Shown here one piece after another: positions 1-9,605 of a stretch of DNA of 64,000 nt. The DNA is taken from NCBI GenBank assembly GCA_024683485.1, contig JAIKYD010000003.1:1-64000 (forward strand), given 5' to 3'. A model generated the notes under the pieces. The model ran no database searches, was not told where the DNA came from, and saw nothing but the letters and a program-made list of their open reading frames with translations. The first letter of the stretch is position 1; the number at the start of each line of letters is the position of its first letter. The translations under genes were made by a program, and so were the position numbers. This stretch comes from Saccharofermentans sp. (GTDB lineage: Bacteria > Bacillota > Clostridia > Saccharofermentanales > Saccharofermentanaceae).

Positions 1-941
1 GCGCGTGTCTCGAAAAGATCGTTGTGGTGGGTCGAAGTACCGTGAGCATTGATGTAGTCAATGTCAGAGGGCTTTATTCCGGCTTCCCTCATGGCGATTA
101 TCATTGCCTCGCCTGCACCGCTTCCGTCTTCTGCAGGTGAAGTGATGTGATAAGCATCACATGTGGCACCGTATCCCACGATCTCCGCAAGAATGTTGGC
201 GCCTCTTGCCTTGGCATGCTCATAGTTCTCGAGAACGAGTACGCCGGATCCCTCACCGATAACAAAACCGTCTCTGTCCTTGTCGAACGGTCTTGAAGCT
301 GTTTCCGGATCTTCGTTTGTCGAAAGAGCTGTAAGGGCAGCGAAGCCCTGAACTCCGGTCTTGCAGACTGCCGCTTCACATCCGCCGGTGACCATAACAT
401 CAGCATCACCGAACTTGATCGCCTTGAATGCGTCCCCGATCGAGTGAAGACCTGTTGCGCAGGCGGTTACGACACAAGTGTTGATACCCTTCATTCCATA
501 CATGATAGCAATGTTGGCTGATGCCATGTTGGCGATCATCATCGGAATATACATCGGAGCTATCTTTCCGCTCTTCTCGTATCTAACCTGCTCTCTCTCG
601 TGAGCCTGCATCGAACCGATACCGGAACTTACGATAACACCTACTCTGTAAGGGTCCTCCTTCTCCATATCTAGCCCTGACTGCTCTACAGCTTCCTTTG
701 CTGCAGCGACTGCAAAATGAGCGAAAGGCTCCATGCGCTTCATCGTCTTGAAGTCCATATACTGCAGGGGATCAAAATCCTTTACTTCGCAGGCGATCTT
801 AACCTTTGAACTGCTTGTATCGTATTTGGTTATCGGTGCTGTTGCCGCCTTGCCTTTCTTAAGTCCTTCCCAGAAAGACTCAACATTTTTGCCTAAAGGT
901 GTGATCGCACCCATACCGGTTACTACGACTCTGTTTGCCAT
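1..941 (-). CDS. fabF: beta-ketoacyl-ACP synthase II (partial, runs off left edge)
   Basis: Minus-strand reading gives MANRVVVTGMGAITPLGKNVESFWEGL... with the KS nucleophile motif VVTACATGLHSIGDAF and ...YINAHGTSTHHND; not in the ORF track because it has no in-window stop. Confidence 0.93.
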   Translation of the reverse strand, partial: MANRVVVTGMGAITPLGKNVESFWEGLKKGKAATAPITKYDTSSSKVKIACEVKDFDPLQYMDFKTMKRMEPFAHFAVAAAKEAVEQSGLDMEKEDPYRVGVIVSSGIGSMQAHEREQVRYEKSGKIAPMYIPMMIANMASANIAIMYGMKGINTCVVTACATGLHSIGDAFKAIKFGDADVMVTGGCEAAVCKTGVQGFAALTALSTNEDPETASRPFDKDRDGFVIGEGSGVLVLENYEHAKARGANILAEIVGYGATCDAYHITSPAEDGSGAGEAMIIAMREAGIKPSDIDYINAHGTSTHHNDLFETR

Positions 942-1045
942 TAATAAATTCTCCGTGATTCTTGTTTTCGATAATGCCTGACAGGCATTTAAAGAAGATC
1001 CTGCAGGACCTGAATGTGTATCAGGAACAGCAGTTCCCCTGTTAA

Positions 1046-1792
1046 TTACATATGCATTCCGCCGTCAACGCTCAATACCTGGCCTGTGATGTAAGAAGCA
1101 TCATCAGAGCAGAGGAAGTTAACTGCGTTAGCGATGTCTTCAGGCTGACCGTATCTCTTGAGAGGGATCATTTCGAAGATCGCATTCTTCTGCTTGTCAG
1201 TGAGAACAGCTGTCATGGGAGTCTCAACATATCCGGGAGCGATAGCATTGAACGTGATGTTTCTTGAAGCGAACTCTCTGGCACAAGACTTTGTAACTCC
1301 AATAACTCCTGCCTTTGAAGCAGAATAGTTGACTTGTCCTGCCTGTCCCTCGATGCCTACGATAGAAGAAATACTTACGACTCTTCCCTCTCTCTTCTTC
1401 ATCATGACCGGTGTGCAGTGCTTGATGAAATTGAAAGTACCCTTAAGGTTTACTGCGATGACCGCATCAAAATTCTCTTCTGTCATCTTGAGGAGCAGAC
1501 TGTCTCTTGTGATGCCTGCGTTGTTTACGAGGATATAAATACCACCGAAATCTTCAGCAATCTGGGCAACAGTCTCGCCTACCTTCTCAAAATCAGCGAC
1601 ATTGCACTGATAAGATTTCGCTTCAACACCCAGCGCCTTGACCTCTTCCTCACAATCGCTGCTCATCTCGAGGGGGCAGGCATCAACGATAGCGATGTTA
1701 TAGCCGCTTTTCGCGAGCTTTACTGCGATCGCTCTTCCGATTCCTCTGGAAGCGCCGGTAACGATAGCTGTTTTACGTGTATTCTCTGACAT
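1046..1792 (-). CDS. fabG: 3-oxoacyl-ACP reductase
   Basis: SDR: TGASRGIGRAIA, NNAG, YSASK; C-terminal ITGQVLSVDGGMHM; located between fabD and fabF. Confidence 0.95.
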   Translation of the reverse strand: MSENTRKTAIVTGASRGIGRAIAVKLAKSGYNIAIVDACPLEMSSDCEEEVKALGVEAKSYQCNVADFEKVGETVAQIAEDFGGIYILVNNAGITRDSLLLKMTEENFDAVIAVNLKGTFNFIKHCTPVMMKKREGRVVSISSIVGIEGQAGQVNYSASKAGVIGVTKSCAREFASRNITFNAIAPGYVETPMTAVLTDKQKNAIFEMIPLKRYGQPEDIANAVNFLCSDDASYITGQVLSVDGGMHM

Positions 1793-1810
1793 GATCTTTA
1801 CCTCCTTGAA

Positions 1811-2728
1811 TCAGCCTAGTTTTTCCAATAATGATTCCACATCTTCAGGAGTGGAAACACCGATTACCTTGATCGAAGGGACCGTCTTTCTTACAAATCC
1901 TGCGATAGTCTTTCCGGGACCGACTTCGATTATCGTATCAACACCCATCTTCTCGAGTTCATAAAGTGTCTGCTCCCACCTTACCGGGCTTGACACCTGT
2001 GCCTGGAGAAGATCCTTGATCTGCGACTTGTCTGTTATCTTCGAAGCATTTGCATTTGCGAAATAAGGGATCTTAAGATCGTTCATGCATACATTCTCAA
2101 GTTCTTTTCCGAGCTCGTCGCCTGCACCCTTAAGAAGCGGTGAATGGAAAGGTCCTGAGACATTAAGCTCAACCACTTTTTTCGCGCCTGCCTCTTCGAG
2201 CTTGGGCATTGCCTCATGTACTGCTTCCTTTTTGCCCGTGATGACGATCTGTCCGGGGCAGTTGAAGTTTGCCGGCCAGCATCCATCGATCTTGTCCGTT
2301 ACGCTTTCGATAGTCTCAGCGTCCAGACCGATAACTGCCGCCATTGTGCCTTCACCTGCAGGAACAGCATTAGACATGAGTCTACCCCTGATCCTTGTAA
2401 GTCTTACAGCATCCTCAAAACCCAGAGCACCTGCAACATAAAGGCTGCAGTATTCTCCGAGCGACAGGCCTGCCGTTACGTCAGGCTTGATGCCTGCTTC
2501 AAGAAGCGCGTCTGTGATGATGCAGCATGCGGTAACAAGTGCGGGCTGCGTGAATTCCGTTATATTAATGTCTTCGTTGGGCTCGAAAAGCAGTTTGTTC
2601 ATATCGATCCCTGAAGCTTCAGAAGCTTTGGTGATCATGTTCTGATAGCGGCTGTCTGCCTTAACAAAGCCCTCCGCCATTCCGACCTGCTGAACTCCCT
2701 GTCCCGGATAACAAAATGCGATACTCAT
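1811..2728 (-). CDS. fabD: malonyl-CoA:ACP transacylase
   Basis: CYPGQGVQQVGM, AGLSLGEYCSL nucleophile elbow, GPFHSPLL. Confidence 0.95.
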   Translation of the reverse strand: MSIAFCYPGQGVQQVGMAEGFVKADSRYQNMITKASEASGIDMNKLLFEPNEDINITEFTQPALVTACCIITDALLEAGIKPDVTAGLSLGEYCSLYVAGALGFEDAVRLTRIRGRLMSNAVPAGEGTMAAVIGLDAETIESVTDKIDGCWPANFNCPGQIVITGKKEAVHEAMPKLEEAGAKKVVELNVSGPFHSPLLKGAGDELGKELENVCMNDLKIPYFANANASKITDKSQIKDLLQAQVSSPVRWEQTLYELEKMGVDTIIEVGPGKTIAGFVRKTVPSIKVIGVSTPEDVESLLEKLG

Positions 2729-3660
2729 TATGCTTCAAGTTTCCTTCCTAAAAGCTGATCTGCCTGTTCAAACATTGATTCAATGATGACTTTGGCAGGT
2801 CTTATCTCATTGACAAGACCTGCGATCTGTCCTGCCATGAATGTTCCTTCCTTTGTGTCGCCTTCAACGACTGCCTTGCGGAGACTTCCGACTGTAAGTC
2901 CTTCCAGTTCCTCGAAAGTAACTCCGTTCTGCTCCATCTCAAGATACTTGTTTGAAAGCGCATTTCTGATCTGCCTTACAGGGTGGCCGTAGGTTCTTCC
3001 GGTAACTCTTGTTGAGTTATCCTTTGCCCTGATGACCATATCCTTATAGTTCTCATGAACATTGACTTCGTCGCATGCACAGAACACGGTTCCGCACTGA
3101 ACGCCTTCAGCACCGAGCATAACAGCTGCCGCAACGCCTCTTCCGTCAGCAATACCGCCTGCAGCAATAACAGGAATGGATACCGCATCAACCACCTGGG
3201 GAACCAGAGTCATTGTCGTTGCCTCACCGATATGTCCGCCGGACTCTGTGCCCTCAGCGATAACAGCGTCAGCGCCGCACTGCTGCATTCTTTTCGCGAG
3301 AGCAACGCCCGCAATGACAGGAATAACGATGATGCCTGCTTCCTTCCACATTGCCATATACTTTTCAGGTGAACCTGCACCCGTTGTAACGACCTTTACC
3401 TTCTCTTCGGCAATTACCTTTGCGATCTCGGGAGCTCTGGGATTCATGAGCATGAGATTTACGCCAAACGGCTTATCTGTTGCTTCACGGCACTTTTTGA
3501 TCTGGTCACGGAGCCAGTTCTCATCCGCTCCGCCGACACCGATAATGCCGAGACCGCCTGCCTCTGATACTGCAGCTGCAATGTGCCAGTCTGCAACCCA
3601 GGCCATTCCGCCCTGGAAGATAGGATATTTAATGCCAATCAGATCTGTGATTCTTGTCAT
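2728..3660 (-). CDS. fabK: enoyl-ACP reductase II (FMN, FabK type)
   Basis: Nitronate monooxygenase/FabK fold: KYPIFQGGMAWVA, AEGTESGGHIGE, IPVIAAGGIADGRG; in fab operon. Confidence 0.92.
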   Translation of the reverse strand: MTRITDLIGIKYPIFQGGMAWVADWHIAAAVSEAGGLGIIGVGGADENWLRDQIKKCREATDKPFGVNLMLMNPRAPEIAKVIAEEKVKVVTTGAGSPEKYMAMWKEAGIIVIPVIAGVALAKRMQQCGADAVIAEGTESGGHIGEATTMTLVPQVVDAVSIPVIAAGGIADGRGVAAAVMLGAEGVQCGTVFCACDEVNVHENYKDMVIRAKDNSTRVTGRTYGHPVRQIRNALSNKYLEMEQNGVTFEELEGLTVGSLRKAVVEGDTKEGTFMAGQIAGLVNEIRPAKVIIESMFEQADQLLGRKLEA

Positions 3661-3692
3661 GTTCCGGAGTCTCCTTTATTTTTTGAAAACGA

Positions 3693-4670
3693 TTAATAAA
3701 CGATGTAGTTAGCGTCCCATGTGAGGCCGGCTCCGAAGCTTGCGAGCACGAGTTTCATGCCCGGCTTGAGCCTGCCGTCCTGCTTCATCTCGGTAAGGAG
3801 CATAGGGATGCTTGCAGAAGATACATTGCCGTACTTGCTGATGTTCATGGGAAATCTTTCGCGCGGGATGCCGAGTTTCTTTGCAGTAGCTTCGATGATC
3901 CTTGCGTTTGCCTGGTGAAGGATGAAATAATCTACGTCATTCTCAAGATCGAAACTGAACTTCTCTGCAAGATCTTTAATGATCTGCGGAACTTCAGTAA
4001 CTGCGAACTTGAATACTTCTCTTCCCTGCATTGCGAAAGAAGTTAATTCCTTAAAGCCTTCCTCTTCCCATCTGTCGGGCTGTCTTGCTGCCTGGCATGT
4101 AAGGCAGTCGCTTCTGTATCCTGAGGATCTCATGATGAACTCATTGCGCTTGATATCTTCAGCCTTAAGAACTGCAGCACCTGCGCCGTCACCGAAAAGG
4201 ATGCATGTTCCTCTGTCCTCAAAGTTTGCGAAATTTGAATTGCACTCAGTACCGATTACAAGAGCAAGCTTGGAGTTTCCTGTCTCAATAAAGCTCTGAA
4301 CGGTGTTGTAAGCTACAATGAATCCGGGGCAAGCGCATACTACGTCGAAGCATCCGCAGTTCTCGGATACACCGAGTTCTCTCTGAACGATGCAAGATAA
4401 AGCAGGTATAACTGTGTCTGAAGTCGTGGATGCCGTAACGATGAAATCAATGTCCTTAGGATCGATCCCCGCATCTTCAACAGCCTTTTTCGCTGCTTCA
4501 ACAGCCATTGTGGACGGTTTCTCAGTTATGTGATCCGCGATATGTCTTTCCTTTATTCCGGTACGCTCGGTAATCCACTCGTCACTCGTATCAAGGAACT
4601 TGGCAAAGTCGTCATTTGTAACGACTTTCTTCGGGACATAAGATCCGAGTCCTATAAATCTGCCTGTCAT
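3693..4670 (-). CDS. fabH: 3-oxoacyl-ACP synthase III
   Basis: GLGSYVPKKVVTNDDFA, DVVCACPGFIVAYNT, FILHQANARI, KYGNVSSASIP. Confidence 0.95.
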   Translation of the reverse strand: MTGRFIGLGSYVPKKVVTNDDFAKFLDTSDEWITERTGIKERHIADHITEKPSTMAVEAAKKAVEDAGIDPKDIDFIVTASTTSDTVIPALSCIVQRELGVSENCGCFDVVCACPGFIVAYNTVQSFIETGNSKLALVIGTECNSNFANFEDRGTCILFGDGAGAAVLKAEDIKRNEFIMRSSGYRSDCLTCQAARQPDRWEEEGFKELTSFAMQGREVFKFAVTEVPQIIKDLAEKFSFDLENDVDYFILHQANARIIEATAKKLGIPRERFPMNISKYGNVSSASIPMLLTEMKQDGRLKPGMKLVLASFGAGLTWDANYIVY

Positions 4671-4737
4671 TATTAGAACCTCTTTAAACTCTCTATATGC
4701 AAAACCTTATTTGGACATAGTTGTCCCTCAGGCTGAA

Positions 4738-4803
4738 TAGTTTGATTGTCAAAGTATCCCACAACGGTATTGCTTTTGTCAAGCGTTTTGATAATCAAAC
4801 TAT
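4738..4803 (-). promoter_or_regulatory. fabH promoter with two FabT-like palindromic operators
   Basis: TAGTTTGATTGTCAAAGTA (4738-4756) and the inverse-oriented GTTTTGATAATCAAACTA (about 4785-4803), both matching AGTTTGATTRTCAAA; on the minus strand they flank TTGACA (4777-4782)-18 nt-GATACT (4753-4758). Confidence 0.75.
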
Positions 4804-4882
4804 TTTGCGAAATGCGTTGTTTACTGGGAATTCCGCTGTAATCACCACTGCAGTTTTATCCTGTTTTTCCGTCCAAGGATGG

Positions 4883-5617
4883 TTACTTCTCAAACCGGCT
4901 TGCTGCCCAGCCGCCCTCATTCATATGCGAACTCGTCAACGTCTCAAAGCCCGTAGGTGACAGTATCGGGATCTGAAGTTTCCTGATGGTCTCAGCGCTT
5001 ATCTTATAATCGTTTTCACAGTATTCGGTCCCTGCCCTCTTGACCTCATCAAGATAAACCCGGATCTGCCTTTTTGCCCTTCCGGTCATGAATATCTCAC
5101 CCATGGCGCAGAGGATCGCAGTATATCTGTCCCTGCCTCCGCAGATCAGATCGTACTGCGCAAGAAGAGCCGGGTAAACCGGTTCAAGTTCGACATATCC
5201 ACAGGAACTGATAATTACGAACTTCTTTTCGAAAATCGAATCATCCCTCATCTTGTTAAAGGTCTGCCCGTCATCAGACAATGAACCCATGTAAGGCTCG
5301 GCCAGGGACAGACAGCGGTCTGTCACAGCCTTAAGCTGTGAAGGCATGCCGTAAAAATACAAAGGAAAGCTCTCGATGATGACATCCGACTCCTTGATTG
5401 CGGAAATGATTTCCGCCATATCATCCTTAATTGCACACGTGCCGTCCTTGGATGCCCAGCAGGCAAAACAGCCTCTGCAGGGCTTGATATCCTTTGCATA
5501 AATATCTATCTTCTTCACATCCGTGCCTTCGGGAAAACCGGACACGAACGCATTCGTTACATTGAGCGTATTGCTTCTTTCGAGTTTTGGACTGCCGTTA
5601 AGGATAAGTACTTTCAT
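4883..5617 (-). CDS. NADPH-dependent FMN reductase / flavodoxin-fold protein with Cys motif
   Basis: MKVLILNGSPKLERSNT..., CRGCFACW; flavodoxin-like fold typical of iron-sulfur flavoprotein/WrbA-like reductases. Confidence 0.8.
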   Translation of the reverse strand: MKVLILNGSPKLERSNTLNVTNAFVSGFPEGTDVKKIDIYAKDIKPCRGCFACWASKDGTCAIKDDMAEIISAIKESDVIIESFPLYFYGMPSQLKAVTDRCLSLAEPYMGSLSDDGQTFNKMRDDSIFEKKFVIISSCGYVELEPVYPALLAQYDLICGGRDRYTAILCAMGEIFMTGRAKRQIRVYLDEVKRAGTEYCENDYKISAETIRKLQIPILSPTGFETLTSSHMNEGGWAASRFEK

Positions 5618-5651
5618 CTGATCATTACCATGCCCCGAAAATTTACCCGCA

Positions 5652-6386
5652 TCAGAGGCTCAGACCTCCGTCGAGCACGATCACCTGACCGGTCATATAA
5701 GCAAAAGCTCCCGTAAGGAGGCTCGCAACACAATCCGCAACATCCTCAGCAGTGCCGAAACGCTTCATGGGAACAGCATCAAGATACTTCTCAGCCAGAT
5801 CCCCCGGAATGGACTTGATCATGTCCGTGCCGATAAAGCCGGGAGCTACCGCATTGACCTGGATCCCGTAAGGCGCAAGTTCTTTGGCCATTGTCTGCGT
5901 CAGTGAGTTGACTGCACCCTTTGTCGCACTGTAAACGCACTGGCCGGGAACCGCCAGGACGGAACTTACAGAAGAAACGTTGATTATCTTTCCGCTCTTC
6001 TGTGAGCACATCTTAAGACTAGCAGCCTGTGCGCAGTTTATATATCCCTTGATATTGATATCAAGACTTCTGTCCAGTGATTCCTGCCTGATCATGAGAA
6101 GATATGCATCATCAACAACACCGGCATTATTGATCAGGACATCAATAGTCTCAAAGTTCTTCTTGATATCCTTGAACATAGCTTTGACCTGTGCGATATC
6201 TGACGTATCCGCTTTATATATCTCGCAGCGGACACCTTTGGCTGTTATCTCCTCCTGAGCAGCTTTGGCAGCTTCGTCATTGCTCGCATAATTAAGCGCT
6301 ATGTCATAACCCTCCGAGGCAAGCTTAAGCGATATCGCTTTGCCTATTCCTCTTGAACCGCCTGTGACAACTGCCGTTTTGCCCAT
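5652..6386 (-). CDS. FabG-like SDR ketoreductase (PKS-like cluster)
   Basis: TGGSRGIGKAIS, NNAG, SSVSSVLAVPGQCVYSATK, VIVLDGG. Confidence 0.88.
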   Translation of the reverse strand: MGKTAVVTGGSRGIGKAISLKLASEGYDIALNYASNDEAAKAAQEEITAKGVRCEIYKADTSDIAQVKAMFKDIKKNFETIDVLINNAGVVDDAYLLMIRQESLDRSLDINIKGYINCAQAASLKMCSQKSGKIINVSSVSSVLAVPGQCVYSATKGAVNSLTQTMAKELAPYGIQVNAVAPGFIGTDMIKSIPGDLAEKYLDAVPMKRFGTAEDVADCVASLLTGAFAYMTGQVIVLDGGLSL

Positions 6387-6405
6387 AATGTATTCCTTTC
6401 AGAAA

Positions 6406-8667
6406 TCACGCTTTGGTAAGCAATACTGCCGAGTAAAGCGCACTGGTTCCGAACGAGACAGCTATTCCCGTCTCTAATCTGCCTTCATAAATATCCTTGG
6501 CAAGCATCGCAAACTGCATCGAAGAAGATGCCGCTCTCGCTTCACCGTAATCCTTCTTTACAAGTTTGACTTCGATACCGTCTCCGAAGATCTTCTTATA
6601 GACTTCCATCTCGAATTCATCGACTTTCCTGATACCGTTTCCGAATCCATAGATACAGGACACATCCGAAGCCTTCATCCCTGCTTCGTCCAGAACGTTC
6701 TCAATAGCCTTTACGAGCGCCTTCTCTGAAAGCCTCAGATTGTCAGTCCTGTCACCCGAAGTATCTCTGGTTGAAGAGAAGCCTGCGATCTTGGCATAAC
6801 GCTTTGCTCCTCTTTCAGCGGCGCTTGAATCCTTCTCGATAACGCAGGTTACCGAGCCTTCACCCAAAGTCATGCCGCCTTCACCTGTAAAGCCCAGATC
6901 GAGGTATATCTCATCATCAATATCAGTGCATTCGTCTGTTCCCGATGCGAGCATAATGTTCTCATAACCGAACAATATCGCGCCTGCTGCAGCGCAGACA
7001 CTCTGGAGACCTGACTGGAATCCGTTTGCGATAGTAACGTTATAGCCCTTGATGCCGGTGGCAATCGAGAGATATCCGCCTGCTGCATTATAAACGGTGT
7101 TCGGGAAAGCAAAAGCACTTCCCTTATCGATGCCGTCCCTTATGATGCCCTTCTGGAAATTGGCGATCTCCGTCATCGGGCCGTCATTGGTTCCTATGCA
7201 GATTCCGATTATTCCCTCATTCTCGTCAGTAACGGTAATGCCGGCATCTTCCAAAGCCTTGATCCCGCTCAGAAGCTGGAGTTGTGATAATCTGTCGAGT
7301 TTTCTTAAGAACGCGGACTTGACGCCGTAAGCCTTGAAAATATCCGTATCAAGGTTTGCAATATAGTCACCGGTATCAGCATCAAATTCGCCGCTTACGA
7401 TCCCTATGCCTGTAACGTAAAGACTTTGCTTGGGGCATAAGAGATTAAGCACATTCGGATCTTTTGCGAAAACTATGCTCGCATTGTTGCCTCCGAAGGC
7501 AAAAGAATTCGACATCGCATACTTAATGTCCTTTTGACAGGGCTTATTGGCAATAAAGTTGATGTCACCTGACTTCTCTTCCAATACTTTAAGGTCTTCT
7601 TCTGAATATCCCGTCGTCGGAGGAAGCTTGCCTTCAGTAAGGGCTTTGACGGTGATGACCGCCTCAATAGCTCCTGCAGCTCCGAGGCAGTGTCCTGTCA
7701 TGGACTTCGTGGAACTTACATAAAGATCCTTGTTATCCTCGAAAACCGTTTTCAAAGAAAGGAATTCCGACTCATCATTTTTTGCCGTACCGGTACCGTG
7801 AGCATTTACGTAATCGATATCAGTAAACTTGAGACCGGAGTTCCTGACCGCGCGTGTGATAACGCTCATCTGGCCTTCACCGTCAGGTCTCGGGGCGGTT
7901 ATATGGTAAGCGTCCGAACTGACGCCGGAACCTAAGACATCACAGTATATTTTCGCGCCACGCTTAACAGCATGCTCGTAACTCTCAACGACAAGCACAC
8001 CGGCACCTTCGCCCAATGTGATCCCGTCACTGTGGTTGAAGGGGGAACAGTCGGAAGGGGCCAATGCCCTTAATGCGTGGAACCCTGAATATGCAAGAGA
8101 TGAGAAAGAATCGCACCCGCCTGCAAGGAAGATCTCACCCTTGCCGCCTCTTATGAGGTCTATGGCAAGAGCAATGCTCAGTGTACCTGCAGCACAGGCA
8201 TTTACTATATTGGCGGTTATTCCGCCGGCATTATAATAATCGGCGACATTGCCGGCAATAACAGAGGCAGGCATTGATTTAAGGTCGTCATATTCGCCCT
8301 TCTCGCCTTTTGCTTTCTGGCCGTAATATTTCTCAACACAGGCAGCTCCTGCGATACAGCTTCCGAGCAGTACACCTATCTCAGAAGCATCCTCGGAATT
8401 CATATCGATCCCGGCATCTTTTATTGCCTCTCCGGCCGCCTTTATACCCAGAGCGGTAGTCCTGTCGTATTTGCCGCCTGCCATTTCCATATCTGAAAGC
8501 TTTACTTCAGCTCCCTTATGCGAATAACAGTCGGAAGTATCAAAACTTGCCGCATCAGCAATACCGGATCTGCCTGTCAGCGCAGCTTCAAAGCATTCAT
8601 CGACATTATCACCGATAGCGCAGACAAGTCCTAATCCGGTGATAACGCAGCGCTTCTCGTTCAGCAT
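6406..8667 (-). CDS. fused ketosynthase (KS-alpha) and catalytically inactive KS (KS-beta/CLF-like)
   Basis: N-terminal KS has VNACAAGTLS, NAHGTGTAKND and SMTGHCLGAAGAIE (Cys-His-His). C-terminal half (from SLYVTGIGIV) has IANGFQSGLQS, YGFGNGIRKVDE and KKDYGEARAAS in the equivalent positions, so the triad is lost. Confidence 0.85.
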   Translation of the reverse strand: MLNEKRCVITGLGLVCAIGDNVDECFEAALTGRSGIADAASFDTSDCYSHKGAEVKLSDMEMAGGKYDRTTALGIKAAGEAIKDAGIDMNSEDASEIGVLLGSCIAGAACVEKYYGQKAKGEKGEYDDLKSMPASVIAGNVADYYNAGGITANIVNACAAGTLSIALAIDLIRGGKGEIFLAGGCDSFSSLAYSGFHALRALAPSDCSPFNHSDGITLGEGAGVLVVESYEHAVKRGAKIYCDVLGSGVSSDAYHITAPRPDGEGQMSVITRAVRNSGLKFTDIDYVNAHGTGTAKNDESEFLSLKTVFEDNKDLYVSSTKSMTGHCLGAAGAIEAVITVKALTEGKLPPTTGYSEEDLKVLEEKSGDINFIANKPCQKDIKYAMSNSFAFGGNNASIVFAKDPNVLNLLCPKQSLYVTGIGIVSGEFDADTGDYIANLDTDIFKAYGVKSAFLRKLDRLSQLQLLSGIKALEDAGITVTDENEGIIGICIGTNDGPMTEIANFQKGIIRDGIDKGSAFAFPNTVYNAAGGYLSIATGIKGYNVTIANGFQSGLQSVCAAAGAILFGYENIMLASGTDECTDIDDEIYLDLGFTGEGGMTLGEGSVTCVIEKDSSAAERGAKRYAKIAGFSSTRDTSGDRTDNLRLSEKALVKAIENVLDEAGMKASDVSCIYGFGNGIRKVDEFEMEVYKKIFGDGIEVKLVKKDYGEARAASSSMQFAMLAKDIYEGRLETGIAVSFGTSALYSAVLLTKA

Positions 8668-8669
8668 CT

Positions 8670-8927
8670 TCAGTCCTCTTTATGTGCTTCAACGAATGCG
8701 GCAAGTGTCTCGATCGAACGGAAATCCTCTTTTGTGGCACCTGAACCTGAGAGATCTACTCCGAAGAGATTCTCGATTCCGACAATGATCTCAATGGAAT
8801 CGATGGAATCAAGTCCTATATCCTCACCGAAAAGCTCGGAATCATACTCGAGCTCGTCCTCAGGGATCCTGAGTCTTTCAACAAGCATCCCCTTGATTTT
8901 CTCGGCTATCTCATTATTCATCTCCAT
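8670..8927 (-). CDS. acyl carrier protein
   Basis: ...DIGLDSIDSIEIIVGIENLFGVDL phosphopantetheine site; GAGGAGG Shine-Dalgarno precedes ATG at about 8927, so the ORF-track start at 8939 is probably 4 codons early. Confidence 0.9.
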   Translation of the reverse strand: MEMNNEIAEKIKGMLVERLRIPEDELEYDSELFGEDIGLDSIDSIEIIVGIENLFGVDLSGSGATKEDFRSIETLAAFVEAHKED

Positions 8928-8972
8928 AATCCTCCTCAATATATTAAAAAGAAATTTTATCCGCTAATAACC

Positions 8973-9605
8973 TTACACTAAGTTGCCCTGTTTTTCCAAC
9001 GAAACGGAATAAAAGTGCAAAATCACGTTAAAGCGTCTCAACTCTGTTATCGACATCCTGCATTTATATCCCCATGAAGATACCCATAGCGTGTCCCCGT
9101 CAATATCTGTGATCGTAACCCAGTGGAATCCTATCATCGTCTTATGTCCGTCAGGCAATTCCACAGCCACGTTGTTGAACGGCGCAGTAACGAGCATTAC
9201 CAGCGGATCCCCGCCCTTCAGATAATCAGGTATCTTCTTATACCACTTGAACCTGAAAGGCTTGACCTTTACCGAAAGGCCTTCCTTGACTCCGAGCTTT
9301 TTCACGCCCTTCCTGAACCTCGATGCACTTACACCAAAGCTCCCGAGAAACTCTTTGCCAAACAGTTTTCTCGGTTCCATGTTCTTGCCGACAGTAATAG
9401 GTCTTATGTAGTCCTTGGCATCAAAGAACCTCTCGAAATACTCTTCCCTCGGCATCCTCTCCTCGCCTTTCAGGCGCATGATCGCATCAAGACCTGCGAT
9501 TATCCCGCAGCCGCTGTTAAGCAGCATTTTGTCAGGAAGCCACATCTGGCTTCCTCCGAAAGATTCAAGTCCGTATTTATCGATTATCTTGGGCGGCACA
9601 CTCAT
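8973..9605 (-). CDS. papain/C39-like cysteine-peptidase-fold protein
   Basis: MLLNSGCGIIAGLDAIM (Cys), TMIGFHWVTITDID (His) and LWVSSWGYK resemble C39/papain-like motifs; family assignment is by motif only. Confidence 0.5.
   Translation of the reverse strand: MSVPPKIIDKYGLESFGGSQMWLPDKMLLNSGCGIIAGLDAIMRLKGEERMPREEYFERFFDAKDYIRPITVGKNMEPRKLFGKEFLGSFGVSASRFRKGVKKLGVKEGLSVKVKPFRFKWYKKIPDYLKGGDPLVMLVTAPFNNVAVELPDGHKTMIGFHWVTITDIDGDTLWVSSWGYKCRMSITELRRFNVILHFYSVSLEKQGNLV

Noticed and set aside
1052-1789. Overlapping + strand ORFs (1052, 1329, 1334) opposite fabG
   Set aside because: Antisense shadows of a strongly conserved SDR gene; no ribosome-binding site or family motif. The same applies to the many other antisense ORFs in the track, e.g. 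54777-55526 and 58907-59269.
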